NCBI RefSeq assembly: GCF_023283895.1
Contig: NZ_JAKILB010000008.1
Coordinates: 1-64,000 of the forward strand
Source of the DNA: Shewanella pneumatophori
GTDB taxonomy: Bacteria > Pseudomonadota > Gammaproteobacteria > Enterobacterales > Shewanellaceae
DNA: 64,000 nucleotides
Direction: 5' to 3'
This document shows, piece after piece, positions 16,791 to 25,868 of this stretch (the stretch's first letter is position 1; every line of letters starts with the position of its first letter). The notes beneath the pieces were generated by a model. That model saw nothing but the letters and a program-made list of their open reading frames with translations. It was not told where the DNA came from and ran no database searches. Made by a program: the position numbers and the translations under genes.

Positions 16791-19502
16791 CTACAACACA
16801 TTAGTACACAGAATATTTACTGGCTGGTCGGCTCTAGTCTCATGCTCGTGTTTATGCTCATAGTCATCTCCTTTCTTTCCCCAAGAGGCTGCTTTCATTT
16901 GTAGAACTGCGATATCCATGACTAATTGACCTTTAGTTTTAAGGCTAAATGGCGAACTAATATCAGCAAAATGCATCCCCTGTTGAATAAAACAGTTAGA
17001 GTCAACATTCATCGTCTGCCAGCCTTTGCCGTTGATACTTTTCAATGCTTGAGTGATATCAACAGCCTTTTGGCCATATTTATCACTTTGCATAATTAAC
17101 TGCACTTGAGTGCTCGGTAATTTATCTAGCTTAACTGCAAAACTCAGCATACTCTCTTGCTCAGAATAAGAACGTAGATCTCGTGGGAAAGCACTTTTAA
17201 AGCTCAGCTTAGCTTTAGCATTCCCCTCAAAGTCTATTGTTAACGCATCACCTTGTGTCTGATAAGTCGCTAAGGTAAGCATTACACCTTTGACTCGCTT
17301 TGCTTTATCACTGCTCTCCCTATCACTTAACTTTCTGTCACTTAACTTCCTGTCACTTTTCTGCTCATCGTGGTTAGATAATTGCGGCTTCATATTCAGC
17401 CTCCAGGGCTGATATGTTTTACTGTCATAAATAATTAAAGGAGCTAAAGCCTCTGCTGCAACATACTTTTCTTCAAGTTCAGGCAGGTTTACACTCTTTT
17501 GATCATTGCCTTGATAACCTTTTTGATAATCGCCTTGATAGCGTAAGCCGTATCCATAGGTAAATAACGGTTTATAGTCAGCATCATTGAGATTAAGCCG
17601 CGTTTGTTCGGGATGATTGGGCCAAGAGAACGATAACTTGCCTAAAAAATCATACTGAACATTATCGGCGCTATCCCTAAACAATACTTGAGCAATACCA
17701 TCGCCCTCACTTCCCGGTAGCCAGCTAGCCACAAATGCATCTGATGCATTAAGCTCTGCATTTACCCATAGCGGGCGGCCACTAATAAAAACTGAAATAA
17801 CCGGTATACCTGCGGCTTTAAGCCTTCTCAGCAAGGCTAAATCACGCTTATCGCCCCTTTGATATTCAAGATTATCTAAATCTCCGTAACCTTCAGCATA
17901 AGGCTCTTCACCAAATACCACTATCGCCACATCCGGCTTAATTGCATAACGACCATTCACACTCAGAAACGCCTTACCACCAGCTTGATTAACTTGCGCT
18001 TTGATCCCTGAAAATATCGATGTTGCATTAGGGAAATCACTATTTTGATTACTGCTCCCTTGCCAACTAACCGACCAACCACCTGCTTGCTTCGCTAAGT
18101 TATCAGCGCCATCTCCTGCAACCATCACAATCTGTTTGCCTGACAAGGGCAATAAATTGTTGTTATTTTTAAGAAGTACTAAGGACTCTCGAACCGCTTG
18201 CCTTGCTAGATCACGGTGTTCATTCGCACCGATAAGCTCCACTTGATTAGCATACTGACGATTTGCAGGACTTGGCTTGGTAAATAGATCAGCGCGGAAC
18301 TTCACTCTCAGCACCCGGCTTACCGCATCGTCGAGCCTTTGCATGGTAATTTCGCCACTTTTGACTTGCGCAACTAAGTTATCAAAAAGCGGCTTCCAGC
18401 TTTTACTTGGTGCCATAAAAATGTCAATTCCAGCGTTAAATGCCTGAGGACAGCTTTCATTGCTACATCCAGCAACCTGACCATGGCCATTCCAGTCACC
18501 GACTACGATACCGTCAAATCCTAGCCTTTCCTTGAGCACTTGAGTCAGTAAATATTCACTGCCGTGAATTTTGACACCTTGCCAGCTATTAAATGATGCC
18601 ATTACCACTTGAGCGCCGGCGCTTAATCCCGAAATGTATCCCTGAGCATGAATATCAAATAAAGCTTGCTCGGAATCAAGGTTATCGCCTTGGTCGACTC
18701 CATTATGCGTGCCACCGTCACCTAAAAAATGTTTTGTGGTAGCAATCACCCGCGACTCAGATAAGAAATCGTCATTTACGTCCCCTTGTAAACCTTTAAC
18801 TATGGCGCTGGCATAAGACTTAACGATATTGGGATCTTCTGAATAACTCTCATAAGTTCTTCCCCAGCGATCATCTCTTGCAACAGCAACTGTAGGTGCA
18901 AATACCCAATCTATACCAGTTACCTTAACTTCCTTGGCTGTAACCTTTGCAATCTGCTCTATTAATTTAGCGTTATTAGCAGCGCCTAAACCGATATTAT
19001 GTGGAAACAAAGTCGCGCCAATGACATTATTATGCCCATGCACAGCGTCTGTGCCCCACATAGTTGGAATGCTCGAACCGTCGAGCTCATCATCAATAGA
19101 TGCTTGATACATGGCTTCAGCAAATGTCACCCAATCATTAATTGACAGATGTTTATTACCATTAGGAAATGAGCCACCGCCATTAAGATATGATCCAAAA
19201 CCGTACTCGCGCATATCCTCAAGGGTAAAGTCACCAATTTCTGGTTGAATCACCTGCGCAACCTTTTGTCTTAAGGTCATTTCACCCACTAAATCCGCGA
19301 CCTTTTGCTCAAGCTCTATATCCGGTTTAACCTCAAAGTTGAGTTCAGGCCATATGCTGATGTTTTGGCTTAAGCTATCGCTAGTCACAGACGGCTCTGA
19401 ATGTCCTGAGCTGCAGCCGCAAACGAGTAACAAGGCGCAACAAAGTAGCTTAGTTTTACGTAAGAAAGAGCAAGACTGAAAGGCAAAAACAGCAGTTAAC
19501 AT
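16791..19502 (-). CDS. GH3 family beta-glucosidase / exo-beta-glucanase, lipoprotein
   Basis: The 903-residue protein has a lipoprotein-type leader ending VCGC, giving Cys30 as the lipidated residue, so it is probably membrane-anchored outside the cytoplasm. The GH3 N-terminal barrel runs from about 65; GIVVGDWNG carries the nucleophile Asp336, and KHFLGDGGT is also diagnostic. The GH3 C-terminal domain follows (LVLLKNNNNLLPL, DVAIVVFGEEPYAEG). A C-terminal extension of about 200 residues has a beta-rich, carbohydrate-binding look, as in marine exo-1,3/1,4-beta-glucanases. Between them sits a charged linker with a short DRKLS repeat. It should release glucose from oligosaccharides made by the adjacent GH16 enzyme. 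Confidence 0.93.
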   Translation of the reverse strand: MLTAVFAFQSCSFLRKTKLLCCALLLVCGCSSGHSEPSVTSDSLSQNISIWPELNFEVKPDIELEQKVADLVGEMTLRQKVAQVIQPEIGDFTLEDMREYGFGSYLNGGGSFPNGNKHLSINDWVTFAEAMYQASIDDELDGSSIPTMWGTDAVHGHNNVIGATLFPHNIGLGAANNAKLIEQIAKVTAKEVKVTGIDWVFAPTVAVARDDRWGRTYESYSEDPNIVKSYASAIVKGLQGDVNDDFLSESRVIATTKHFLGDGGTHNGVDQGDNLDSEQALFDIHAQGYISGLSAGAQVVMASFNSWQGVKIHGSEYLLTQVLKERLGFDGIVVGDWNGHGQVAGCSNESCPQAFNAGIDIFMAPSKSWKPLFDNLVAQVKSGEITMQRLDDAVSRVLRVKFRADLFTKPSPANRQYANQVELIGANEHRDLARQAVRESLVLLKNNNNLLPLSGKQIVMVAGDGADNLAKQAGGWSVSWQGSSNQNSDFPNATSIFSGIKAQVNQAGGKAFLSVNGRYAIKPDVAIVVFGEEPYAEGYGDLDNLEYQRGDKRDLALLRRLKAAGIPVISVFISGRPLWVNAELNASDAFVASWLPGSEGDGIAQVLFRDSADNVQYDFLGKLSFSWPNHPEQTRLNLNDADYKPLFTYGYGLRYQGDYQKGYQGNDQKSVNLPELEEKYVAAEALAPLIIYDSKTYQPWRLNMKPQLSNHDEQKSDRKLSDRKLSDRESSDKAKRVKGVMLTLATYQTQGDALTIDFEGNAKAKLSFKSAFPRDLRSYSEQESMLSFAVKLDKLPSTQVQLIMQSDKYGQKAVDITQALKSINGKGWQTMNVDSNCFIQQGMHFADISSPFSLKTKGQLVMDIAVLQMKAASWGKKGDDYEHKHEHETRADQPVNILCTNVL
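17321..17361 (-). repeat. 15-bp in-frame repeat in the GH3 linker
   Basis: Two nearly identical 15-base units (TATCACTTAACTTTC, TGTCACTTAACTTCC on the plus strand) and a partial third encode DRKLS-DRKLS-DRESS on the minus strand. The repeat lies in the linker between the GH3 domains and the C-terminal extension, where length change by slippage should be tolerated. Confidence 0.8.
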
Positions 19503-19528
19503 GTCAACATTCCTTGTAAACAGTTATA

Positions 19529-19550
19529 TGGGGTCATCATGGTGGCCCCA
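19529..19550. promoter_or_regulatory. Near-palindrome upstream of the GH3 gene
   Basis: TGGGGTCA-N6-TGGCCCCA is an 8-bp inverted repeat with one mismatch, 27 bases upstream of the GH3 start. It could be an operator for the glucanase unit or a small hairpin. No regulator gene is adjacent to suggest which. Confidence 0.3.
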
Positions 19551-19774
19551 ATTGCAACTAACAGATAAATACTACTGTTAAAAATAGAACATACTTTGCT
19601 AACTCGCATAAAAATAAAGACTTTTAAGCCTCAATTAATTCTGCCGTCAATAAATTATCTCCTTTATAAATCAAATTCTTGATATGTCACATTTTGTGGC
19701 AAATTAACGACTCAACCGACTATCCGCTAACAGTGAAATCCTCTAAAATGCGCCCAATAACCAAAGGGAATACC

Positions 19775-21241
19775 ATGAAACTCAAATTATTATCTGGATT
19801 ATTACTACTCGCGAGTCAATCAGTGCATGCTGCTTGGTGGGTAGAGCCAACTGACTTAGCACTAAGAGCCGATATTCAGCTATTATCTGATACAGGCGTT
19901 ATTGTGCAGCCGATTACAACCTACCCGCTAATGTGGGATGGTTTAAAGCAAGATATGGATAAAGCTGATCAAAGCACTCTGTCAAATGCTCAGCGCGACG
20001 CGTTTGATCGAGTAACTCAGGCTTACTTGCAAGATCACCGTGGTATGAGCGCAAAAATAAAGCTTGCTGGCGGCTCAGATACCACACGTTTTATTGGTTT
20101 TGGCCAAGACTACCGTGATAAGGCTGAAGCTGAAGTCTCTGCTGAAATCACTAAAGATTGGTTTAGCGGGCGTTTATCAACCAGTTATCACTATGATCCT
20201 ATTGACGGTAATAGTACCCGTTTAGATGATAGTTTTGCCGCCGTTATGCTAGGTAACTGGATTGTTAGCGCTGGTGCGCAGCAAAAATACTGGGGACCAG
20301 GCTGGGATAGCGGATTAATTCAAACCACCAATGCTAGACCTATGCCTGGGGTGACCTTTTCACGTAACAACAGCCAAGCATTTGAGACTCCTTGGTTAAA
20401 CTGGATTGGCCCATGGACATTTACCACAGCATTTAGCCAAATGGAAAGTGGACGCCATGTTCCTGATGCAAAACATTGGGGAGCCCGAGGAACACTAAGA
20501 CCCATTTCACAACTTGAAGTCGGTTTTTCATGGACCATGCAATGGGGCGGTGAAGGCTATGGTAATAGCTTAGGTGATTGGTGGGATGGTCTGTTTAATG
20601 GTGGCATGAGTGAAGGCGACGTGACAAACGGCCAAGAAAATATGCTAGCCGGTTATGACTTCCGCTGGTCTGATACAGCGTTCGGTATTCCTTACGGCAT
20701 TTACTATGAGCGCATTCATGAAGACTATCACAATGGTAAAAACAAGCTGATTAACTCTGCCAATATGGGTGGTGTTGACTTTGTTTTAGCCAATATTAAT
20801 ACCCGTGTTTTTGTTGAGTATTCAGATACCCAAGTTGCTTGCGGCATAGATTCAAGTTATTACAACTGCTTGTATGAACATGGTTTTTATCAAGATGGCT
20901 ACCGTTATTACGGTAAAAGCTTAGGTAGCACCTATGACAATGACGCAACGACTTTCGTTGTTGGCGGTATTACTCAGTTAGGTGGCGGTCAAAATATCAC
21001 TAACAAGTTCCGTTGGTTAAGACTAAACACTGACGGCACAGATACAGGAAATCCTTCTGGTGGCAACCCTGTATCACCGGGTGAATACGAGCGCGTTTAT
21101 CAGTTTGATACCAGTTACCATAGACCACTATATCAAGGTACCTTGAAGGTGGGTGGCACAGTTGGTTACAGTAAGTATGTAACATCAGGTGGCAACGACT
21201 GGGATACAACTATTTATGCAGGCTGGGAACGCAGTTTCTAG
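19775..21241 (+). CDS. Capsule assembly Wzi family outer-membrane protein
   Basis: The 488-residue protein has a cleavable signal peptide (MKLKLLSGLLLLASQSVHAA) and then a beta-barrel-rich sequence ending in the aromatic WERSF, typical of an outer-membrane porin-like C-terminus. The conserved YWGPGWDSGLI and NARPMPGVTFSRN segments are the Wzi signature. Wzi is an outer-membrane lectin-like barrel that helps attach capsular polysaccharide to the cell surface. I placed the start at 19775, where AAAGGGAA lies about eight bases upstream and the signal peptide begins; a longer frame exists but adds no plausible leader. It precedes the polysaccharide locus and ends at a strong terminator. Confidence 0.92.
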   Translation: MKLKLLSGLLLLASQSVHAAWWVEPTDLALRADIQLLSDTGVIVQPITTYPLMWDGLKQDMDKADQSTLSNAQRDAFDRVTQAYLQDHRGMSAKIKLAGGSDTTRFIGFGQDYRDKAEAEVSAEITKDWFSGRLSTSYHYDPIDGNSTRLDDSFAAVMLGNWIVSAGAQQKYWGPGWDSGLIQTTNARPMPGVTFSRNNSQAFETPWLNWIGPWTFTTAFSQMESGRHVPDAKHWGARGTLRPISQLEVGFSWTMQWGGEGYGNSLGDWWDGLFNGGMSEGDVTNGQENMLAGYDFRWSDTAFGIPYGIYYERIHEDYHNGKNKLINSANMGGVDFVLANINTRVFVEYSDTQVACGIDSSYYNCLYEHGFYQDGYRYYGKSLGSTYDNDATTFVVGGITQLGGGQNITNKFRWLRLNTDGTDTGNPSGGNPVSPGEYERVYQFDTSYHRPLYQGTLKVGGTVGYSKYVTSGGNDWDTTIYAGWERSF

Positions 21242-21266
21242 CAATAGCTCGGCAAGCTAACCAACT

Positions 21267-21299
21267 AAAAGGCAAACCTCAGCACGAGGTTTGCCTTTT
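21267..21299. terminator. Strong hairpin terminator between converging genes
   Basis: AAAAGGCAAACCTC (21267-21280) and GAGGTTTGCCTTTT (21286-21299) form a perfect 14-bp stem with a five-base loop. The flanking A and T runs let it act for wzi on the plus strand and for the RmlD-like gene on the minus strand. Confidence 0.92.
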
Positions 21300-21337
21300 G
21301 TGTTTTATATCTTTTCAACTGCCAAGACAGCAATTAT

Positions 21338-22414
21338 TTATAAATTTAACAAAGCTTGATACTTCAGCATGGCTTGCAGCTGTTGCGGCCATGGGGCTGT
21401 CAACATACTGTGTTCACTGACCATTAATTGGCTATTTATTTTGGCTGCACATAAAGCACTTTGAACAGGCCTAGTCGCTAGCCTAGCTTGATGCCAAGAT
21501 TGCCATATTTCACTAGTTATCGGTTCAAGCTCGCAAGTAAGACTTGCTCTATGACTAGAATGAATCGCACACATCAGCTTTTGGATCTGCTTAGTCAATT
21601 CAAACCAAGTACAGCTTTCAGCTGCTGCATAATGATATAGCTCGGCATTGTTTAGTAAGTGACTTGCAACATCATTGCGTCGTGCAGGTGCAGGCATTTT
21701 GCTAGCAGCAGATACTTCCGAGTCAGCCTTTTGTTTAATGAGTTTAAAAATAACGACTGCCAGCGCTTCACACCATGTTGGACTGCCTGTCTGATCATCA
21801 ATAATAGCTAGCCGCTCCTTGGTCGCCAATAGTCTCTGCATAGTTGTTACAAAATTAGTCCCCCAACAGCTGTATAACCATGAGGTACGAATAATCATCG
21901 CATCAGAGCCTAAGACTTCAGCTACCGCACGCTCGCCATTAAGCTTACTTTGACCATAGACAGATAGAGGTGATGGCAGATCTTGCTCCGTATAAGCAGT
22001 AGATAAAGCTCCATCGAACACGAAATCTGTCGAGATATGGACCAACTTGATGTTGCGAGCCTTACACTCAAGAGCCAATAATTTAGGCCCTTGTTCATTG
22101 ATAGCTATCGCCTGAGTTGGCTTCTGCTCTGCATTATCAACCGCATTATATGCCGCACAATTAATCACAACATCTGGTGCAAACTCATCAAATGCGCTCT
22201 GAATAGACTCTTGACAACAAATATTCAGTTGCTCTTTAACAAAGCCTTTTACGTTATCGTCAACTTCAATACACTCTGTGATTTCAGGTAACATATCGAG
22301 CAATAACTGCTGGGATGTATTACATGTATTAAGCCTAGCATCAGTCGCGACCTGAACTACCGACAATAAAGCCTGTGCCAGTTGCCCACCTGCACCTGTA
22401 ATTAACACTCGCAC
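21338..22414 (-). CDS. rfbD: dTDP-4-dehydrorhamnose reductase-like protein (RmlD family)
   Basis: The 358-residue protein is an RmlD-type reductase. It has GAGGQLAQAL at the N-terminus, VVINCAAYNAVDNAE, STDFVFDG and the YGQSKLNGE motif containing the catalytic YxxxK. RTSWLYS and the late CTWFELTK strand are also typical. It would make dTDP-L-rhamnose, completing the rfbABC set encoded about 19 kb away. It is about 60 residues longer than usual, from an insertion after the N-terminal Rossmann strand and another around residues 230-255, so catalytic function should be treated as likely but not certain. The PHP-phosphatase gene lies 22 bases upstream on the same strand. Confidence 0.8.
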   Translation of the reverse strand: MRVLITGAGGQLAQALLSVVQVATDARLNTCNTSQQLLLDMLPEITECIEVDDNVKGFVKEQLNICCQESIQSAFDEFAPDVVINCAAYNAVDNAEQKPTQAIAINEQGPKLLALECKARNIKLVHISTDFVFDGALSTAYTEQDLPSPLSVYGQSKLNGERAVAEVLGSDAMIIRTSWLYSCWGTNFVTTMQRLLATKERLAIIDDQTGSPTWCEALAVVIFKLIKQKADSEVSAASKMPAPARRNDVASHLLNNAELYHYAAAESCTWFELTKQIQKLMCAIHSSHRASLTCELEPITSEIWQSWHQARLATRPVQSALCAAKINSQLMVSEHSMLTAPWPQQLQAMLKYQALLNL

Positions 22415-22436
22415 TTAGCAAGCTCCCTAAACATTG

Positions 22437-23186
22437 TTATTCCTCAACCAGCACAGAATAAGCATCAAGAGCACCATGACCACGAGCCGACAAAAAAGAT
22501 AACAAGGCTTCAGGGGAGCGATTAAGTAAACGGTCTTGCGGAAATTCTGCCTGCTCAACGATGCTAATTGCTTGTTCAAAATCACCTAAGCTATACGCGA
22601 TATGGGAATCAGAGCCCATCACTAATAATCCACCAGCTTTTTTTACTGCTTTGGCAATCGCTAAACAGTTATGCTCACTGCCTTTACGCGATGTTAAAAA
22701 TGAGGAGTTATTAATTTCAAGGGCGACATTGTATTCTGCAGCAGCCTTAGCAACAGCTTCAATATCTATCGGATAAGCTGGGTTACCAGGATGAGTGATA
22801 ATATCAACGTTGCCGCTTTTTATGCAGTTGAGCAATGCCTGGGTATGAGTTGCTTTATCAACAGGTGCAAAAACAGGCTCGTGAAATCCCGCTAGAACAA
22901 TATCTAATTCAGCTAAGTAATCGCCGAAGAAATCTATTTCACCTTGTTCATTTTTTATATTCGCTTCAATGCCACGTAACACTCCAACCCCATCAACAAC
23001 TCTTGGGATCACCCGCAAATTAACAAAATGCCAAAAATGCGGAGCGTCAGCCATATCAGGGCCATGATCTGTTGTAGCAAATAACTTAATGCCTTTTTGT
23101 TTAGCCATTGCAATATATTCTTGCAAGGTACTATAGGCATGGGTGGAAGCAACGGTATGAGTATGGGTATCAACAAGGTATTTCAT
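22437..23186 (-). CDS. PHP-domain phosphatase, YcdX-like
   Basis: The 249-residue protein is a PHP-superfamily metal-dependent hydrolase. Metal-binding residues appear in DTHTHT, TTDHG, GIEAN, GFHEP, ITHPGNP and GSDSH, the order found in E. coli YcdX, a trinuclear zinc phosphatase implicated in swarming and biofilm traits. The substrate is unknown. It is directly upstream of the RmlD-like gene (22-base gap) and probably cotranscribed with it, which links it by position only to the polysaccharide region. Confidence 0.9.
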   Translation of the reverse strand: MKYLVDTHTHTVASTHAYSTLQEYIAMAKQKGIKLFATTDHGPDMADAPHFWHFVNLRVIPRVVDGVGVLRGIEANIKNEQGEIDFFGDYLAELDIVLAGFHEPVFAPVDKATHTQALLNCIKSGNVDIITHPGNPAYPIDIEAVAKAAAEYNVALEINNSSFLTSRKGSEHNCLAIAKAVKKAGGLLVMGSDSHIAYSLGDFEQAISIVEQAEFPQDRLLNRSPEALLSFLSARGHGALDAYSVLVEE

Positions 23187-23206
23187 TTTGACCTCATTTC
23201 TAACGC

Positions 23207-23236
23207 AAAAAGGAGTAGCGCTAAGTCTACTCCTTT
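23207..23236 (-). terminator. Rho-independent terminator of the response regulator operon
   Basis: AAAGGAGTAG (23209-23218) and CTACTCCTTT (23227-23236) form a perfect 10-bp stem with an eight-base loop. On the minus strand it is followed by TTTTTG. It lies 55 bases past the response regulator stop. Confidence 0.88.
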
Positions 23237-23291
23237 GATCAATATAGCTCTATCACTTACCTAAAACATAAGCATATTTTTATCAGCCTAT

Positions 23292-24815
23292 TTAGCTAGT
23301 GGTTAAACTATTTTCCAACTCTTCCCATGTTTGACGTTTACGGTAAATCGTTGAGGCACTAATATCCAGTAATGCCGCAGCTTTAGGAACATTCCCATCA
23401 CAGCGTGCAATCGCACCTTCAATGGTGCGCTTTTCGGTTAACCATAATGGTTCTATCTCATTATCTTTGCCACCAACAGCATTTTCATCAAGCTTTTGTT
23501 GAGAGGAGCCATAAGCGCTACCTTGCTCAATGCTACCCATAAATGAGGAACTCTCTTTGGGTTGAGATTGAGACTGGTATTGATTTTGGGGTTGCAGTTC
23601 AGGCTGAGGTTTACTGTGAGCCTGTTTTGTTTCAACTGCAGTTAACTGTAGCGGCAACATATCCAGTTCTACCAGTTCTCCATCATTTAGCACGACAACC
23701 TGACGGATCACATTTTGCAATTGCCTCACATTCCCTGGCCAAGCGTAATTTTTTAAGCATTGCTTAGCATCAGAGCTAAAGCCTTTGAACTTCTTACCTT
23801 CTTCTTTGTTGTACTCTTTAAGTAGGTTAGCAGCGAGCAGCAGAATATCTTTACCACGTACACGTAACGGCGGTAATTCAATAGGGATAACATGTAATCG
23901 ATAAAACAAATCTTCTCTAAAACGCCCAGCTTTGACTTCTTCCCATGGGATCCTGTTTGTGGCACTGACAAATCGAACATCGACTTTTTCTTCTTTAGTG
24001 CCACCAACACGCTGGAACACACCAGTTTGAATAAAGCGGAGTAACTTGCTTTGTAACTCAAGATCCATTTCGCAAATTTCATCAAGAAACAAAGTACCGT
24101 TATGCGCTCGAGTAGCTGCGCCATCTCGGTTTGCAACCGCGCCAGTAAAGGCGCCTTTGGTGTGGCCAAAAATCTCACTCTCAATTAAGTCTTTAGGAAT
24201 AGACGCGCAGTTTAGTGCAACAAAAGGGCCATCACATCGATACCCTGCATGGTGAATAGCATTGGCACATACTTCTTTACCTGTACCACTTTCGCCAACA
24301 ATAAATGCCGACGCTTTACTGTTGGCAACACAATCAATCGTTTTATAAACGGTTTGCATTGCTAAAGACTCGCCCACAAATCCCATAAAGCGTGGTTTAG
24401 GCAAACTGCTTTCGTACTTAGCAACTAAATTGACCAATTGGCGTTGTTTTAGGGCATTACGAACCGTAATAGAAAGGCGCTTAGCATCAAAAGGTTTAAC
24501 CAGAAAATCGAAGGCTCCTGAACGCATTGCATCCACAGCGATATCGATAGTGCCATGAGCGGTGATCATAATAACGGTAACATCAGGGTATTCTTTCTGC
24601 ACAACCGCTAAAATATCCATCCCTGACATATCAGGCAATTGAATATCAAGTACCAGTAGATCAGGTTGCCATTGCTTCAATTCGTTTAAAGCATCTTCAC
24701 CATGATTAACGTGAGTAACCCTACCTCCATCTGCGCGCAAATACTCCGTGTAAAGCGCACCTAAAGACATGCTGTCTTCTACAAGTAATGTGGTAAATGA
24801 GCTTGTTATATCCAT
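23292..24815 (-). CDS. Sigma54-dependent response regulator (SypG/LuxO-like)
   Basis: The 507-residue protein has a receiver domain (about 8-125) with phosphoacceptor Asp57 in VLDIQLPD and Lys107. An AAA+ domain follows with Walker A GESGTGKE (174-181), an intact GAFTGA (221-226) and Walker B LFLDEICEM. A glutamine-rich linker (about 390-430) precedes a Fis-type helix-turn-helix (NVPKAAALLDISASTIYRKR). The intact GAFTGA means it can activate sigma54 polymerase. Three matching -24/-12 promoters lie in the plus-strand polysaccharide locus next door. In Vibrio fischeri, SypG plays this role for syp. It is downstream of an HPt gene, its probable phosphodonor. No sensor kinase lies in the window. 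Confidence 0.93.
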   Translation of the reverse strand: MDITSSFTTLLVEDSMSLGALYTEYLRADGGRVTHVNHGEDALNELKQWQPDLLVLDIQLPDMSGMDILAVVQKEYPDVTVIMITAHGTIDIAVDAMRSGAFDFLVKPFDAKRLSITVRNALKQRQLVNLVAKYESSLPKPRFMGFVGESLAMQTVYKTIDCVANSKASAFIVGESGTGKEVCANAIHHAGYRCDGPFVALNCASIPKDLIESEIFGHTKGAFTGAVANRDGAATRAHNGTLFLDEICEMDLELQSKLLRFIQTGVFQRVGGTKEEKVDVRFVSATNRIPWEEVKAGRFREDLFYRLHVIPIELPPLRVRGKDILLLAANLLKEYNKEEGKKFKGFSSDAKQCLKNYAWPGNVRQLQNVIRQVVVLNDGELVELDMLPLQLTAVETKQAHSKPQPELQPQNQYQSQSQPKESSSFMGSIEQGSAYGSSQQKLDENAVGGKDNEIEPLWLTEKRTIEGAIARCDGNVPKAAALLDISASTIYRKRQTWEELENSLTTS

Positions 24816-24922
24816 ATAAATCAGCCTATTGATAAATACATCTGATGTTCAATGAGTTGTATTATGGGTTTAGGGCACACAACATTGAACCTGCGTTAGC
24901 TAATAGTAGCAGTAAACCGTAT

Positions 24923-25282
24923 TCAGCCTTGTGGCGCAAGACGTTGAGAATAAAAGCTAAGAGTTTTAGTGCCAACGTCGTTTACAACCCTAAGTTGCTC
25001 TATCACTGTGCTAAAATCATGTGCTTTAGCTGCATGCTCAAGTATTTCGGCTTGAGATGAAAACTCAATTGCACCGAAACTTGCAGAACTACTCTTCAAG
25101 GTATGAGCCTGAATTTCCACTTCAGCAAAATCAACAGCGTTAGCAGACTCAGCAGCTTGCAACACCTGGGTTAAAACTTGCAAACGTTCTTCGACTTCGG
25201 TTGTATAAACAATCAACATCCTTTGTATTGATTCTTCGCCCAGCATGCTAGTTAACTCATTTAAAATGGTTTCATCTATCAT
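24923..25282 (-). CDS. HPt-domain phosphotransfer protein
   Basis: The 119-residue protein is a single histidine-phosphotransfer four-helix bundle. The phosphorylatable His60 lies in AHTLKSSSASFGA, the usual HPt signature. Size and type match LuxU. It should relay phosphate from a hybrid sensor kinase, absent from this window, to the sigma54 response regulator encoded 107 bases downstream. The start is supported by GAGGAG nine bases before the ATG. In the V. fischeri syp system the HPt domain is carried on the sensor kinase SypF, so a free HPt here is a difference in layout. Confidence 0.9.
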   Translation of the reverse strand: MIDETILNELTSMLGEESIQRMLIVYTTEVEERLQVLTQVLQAAESANAVDFAEVEIQAHTLKSSSASFGAIEFSSQAEILEHAAKAHDFSTVIEQLRVVNDVGTKTLSFYSQRLAPQG

Positions 25283-25691
25283 GTTTAACTACTCCTCGAC
25301 TGTCTATGTGCTGTTATCCATAAACTATCTACCTGATTATGTATACAATTTTTGATAACAGCCCAATAAGCAATGTTGATTCTGTTTACTCGATTGAACA
25401 TCCCCTAATTGTGCTTACGGTTTTATTCGTATCGTTGTAATAAGTTTAGCTTTCAAATCTGTTAGTTGCCGTAATTCCTCAAAATAACTGATTTGGTTGT
25501 TAGTCGCTATCTAGCAGCTTAACAACAATGCCTAATAGCTAATGGGTATGCAGAGTGACTCATAAAAACATTTTCATTTTGCGAATCAAATTGCACCTTG
25601 TCGCATTAATCAAAATTTACCAAACACATGCGGTATGGCGTCACAAATAAAAAGCTAATAAAAACAGATGACAAACGACAACACCTCTGTA

Positions 25692-25707
25692 TGGCACACA
25701 CTTTGCT
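25692..25707 (+). promoter_or_regulatory. Sigma54 (-24/-12) promoter before the receiver-PP2C gene
   Basis: TGGCAC-ACACT-TTGCT is a full match to the sigma54 consensus, with GG and GC separated by exactly ten bases. It points to the receiver-PP2C gene about 160 bases downstream. The rest of the 25283-25868 spacer holds the divergent HPt promoter region and a degenerate repeat, and no gene. Confidence 0.85.
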
Positions 25708-25716
25708 CATATCTCG

Positions 25717-25806
25717 AATTGTAACGCCCCATATCGAGATGCCCGGTATCGAGACGTCCAGTATTGAAACGCCGATACCGATACATCGCGTATTGAGATC
25801 CAGCCA
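25717..25806. repeat. Degenerate 15-bp tandem repeat downstream of a sigma54 promoter
   Basis: About five imperfect copies of a TATCGAGACG-like unit begin at 25732, 25747, 25762, 25776 and 25791, so the period is 15 bases with one 14-base step. The array starts right where transcription from the sigma54 promoter should begin, so it lies in the untranslated leader. Confidence 0.65.
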
Positions 25807-25868
25807 TTGGTCTAACTCTATAGTTAGCGCTAAATGAACTGATTCAATTATAAAAAGTGAGCCAGCAT

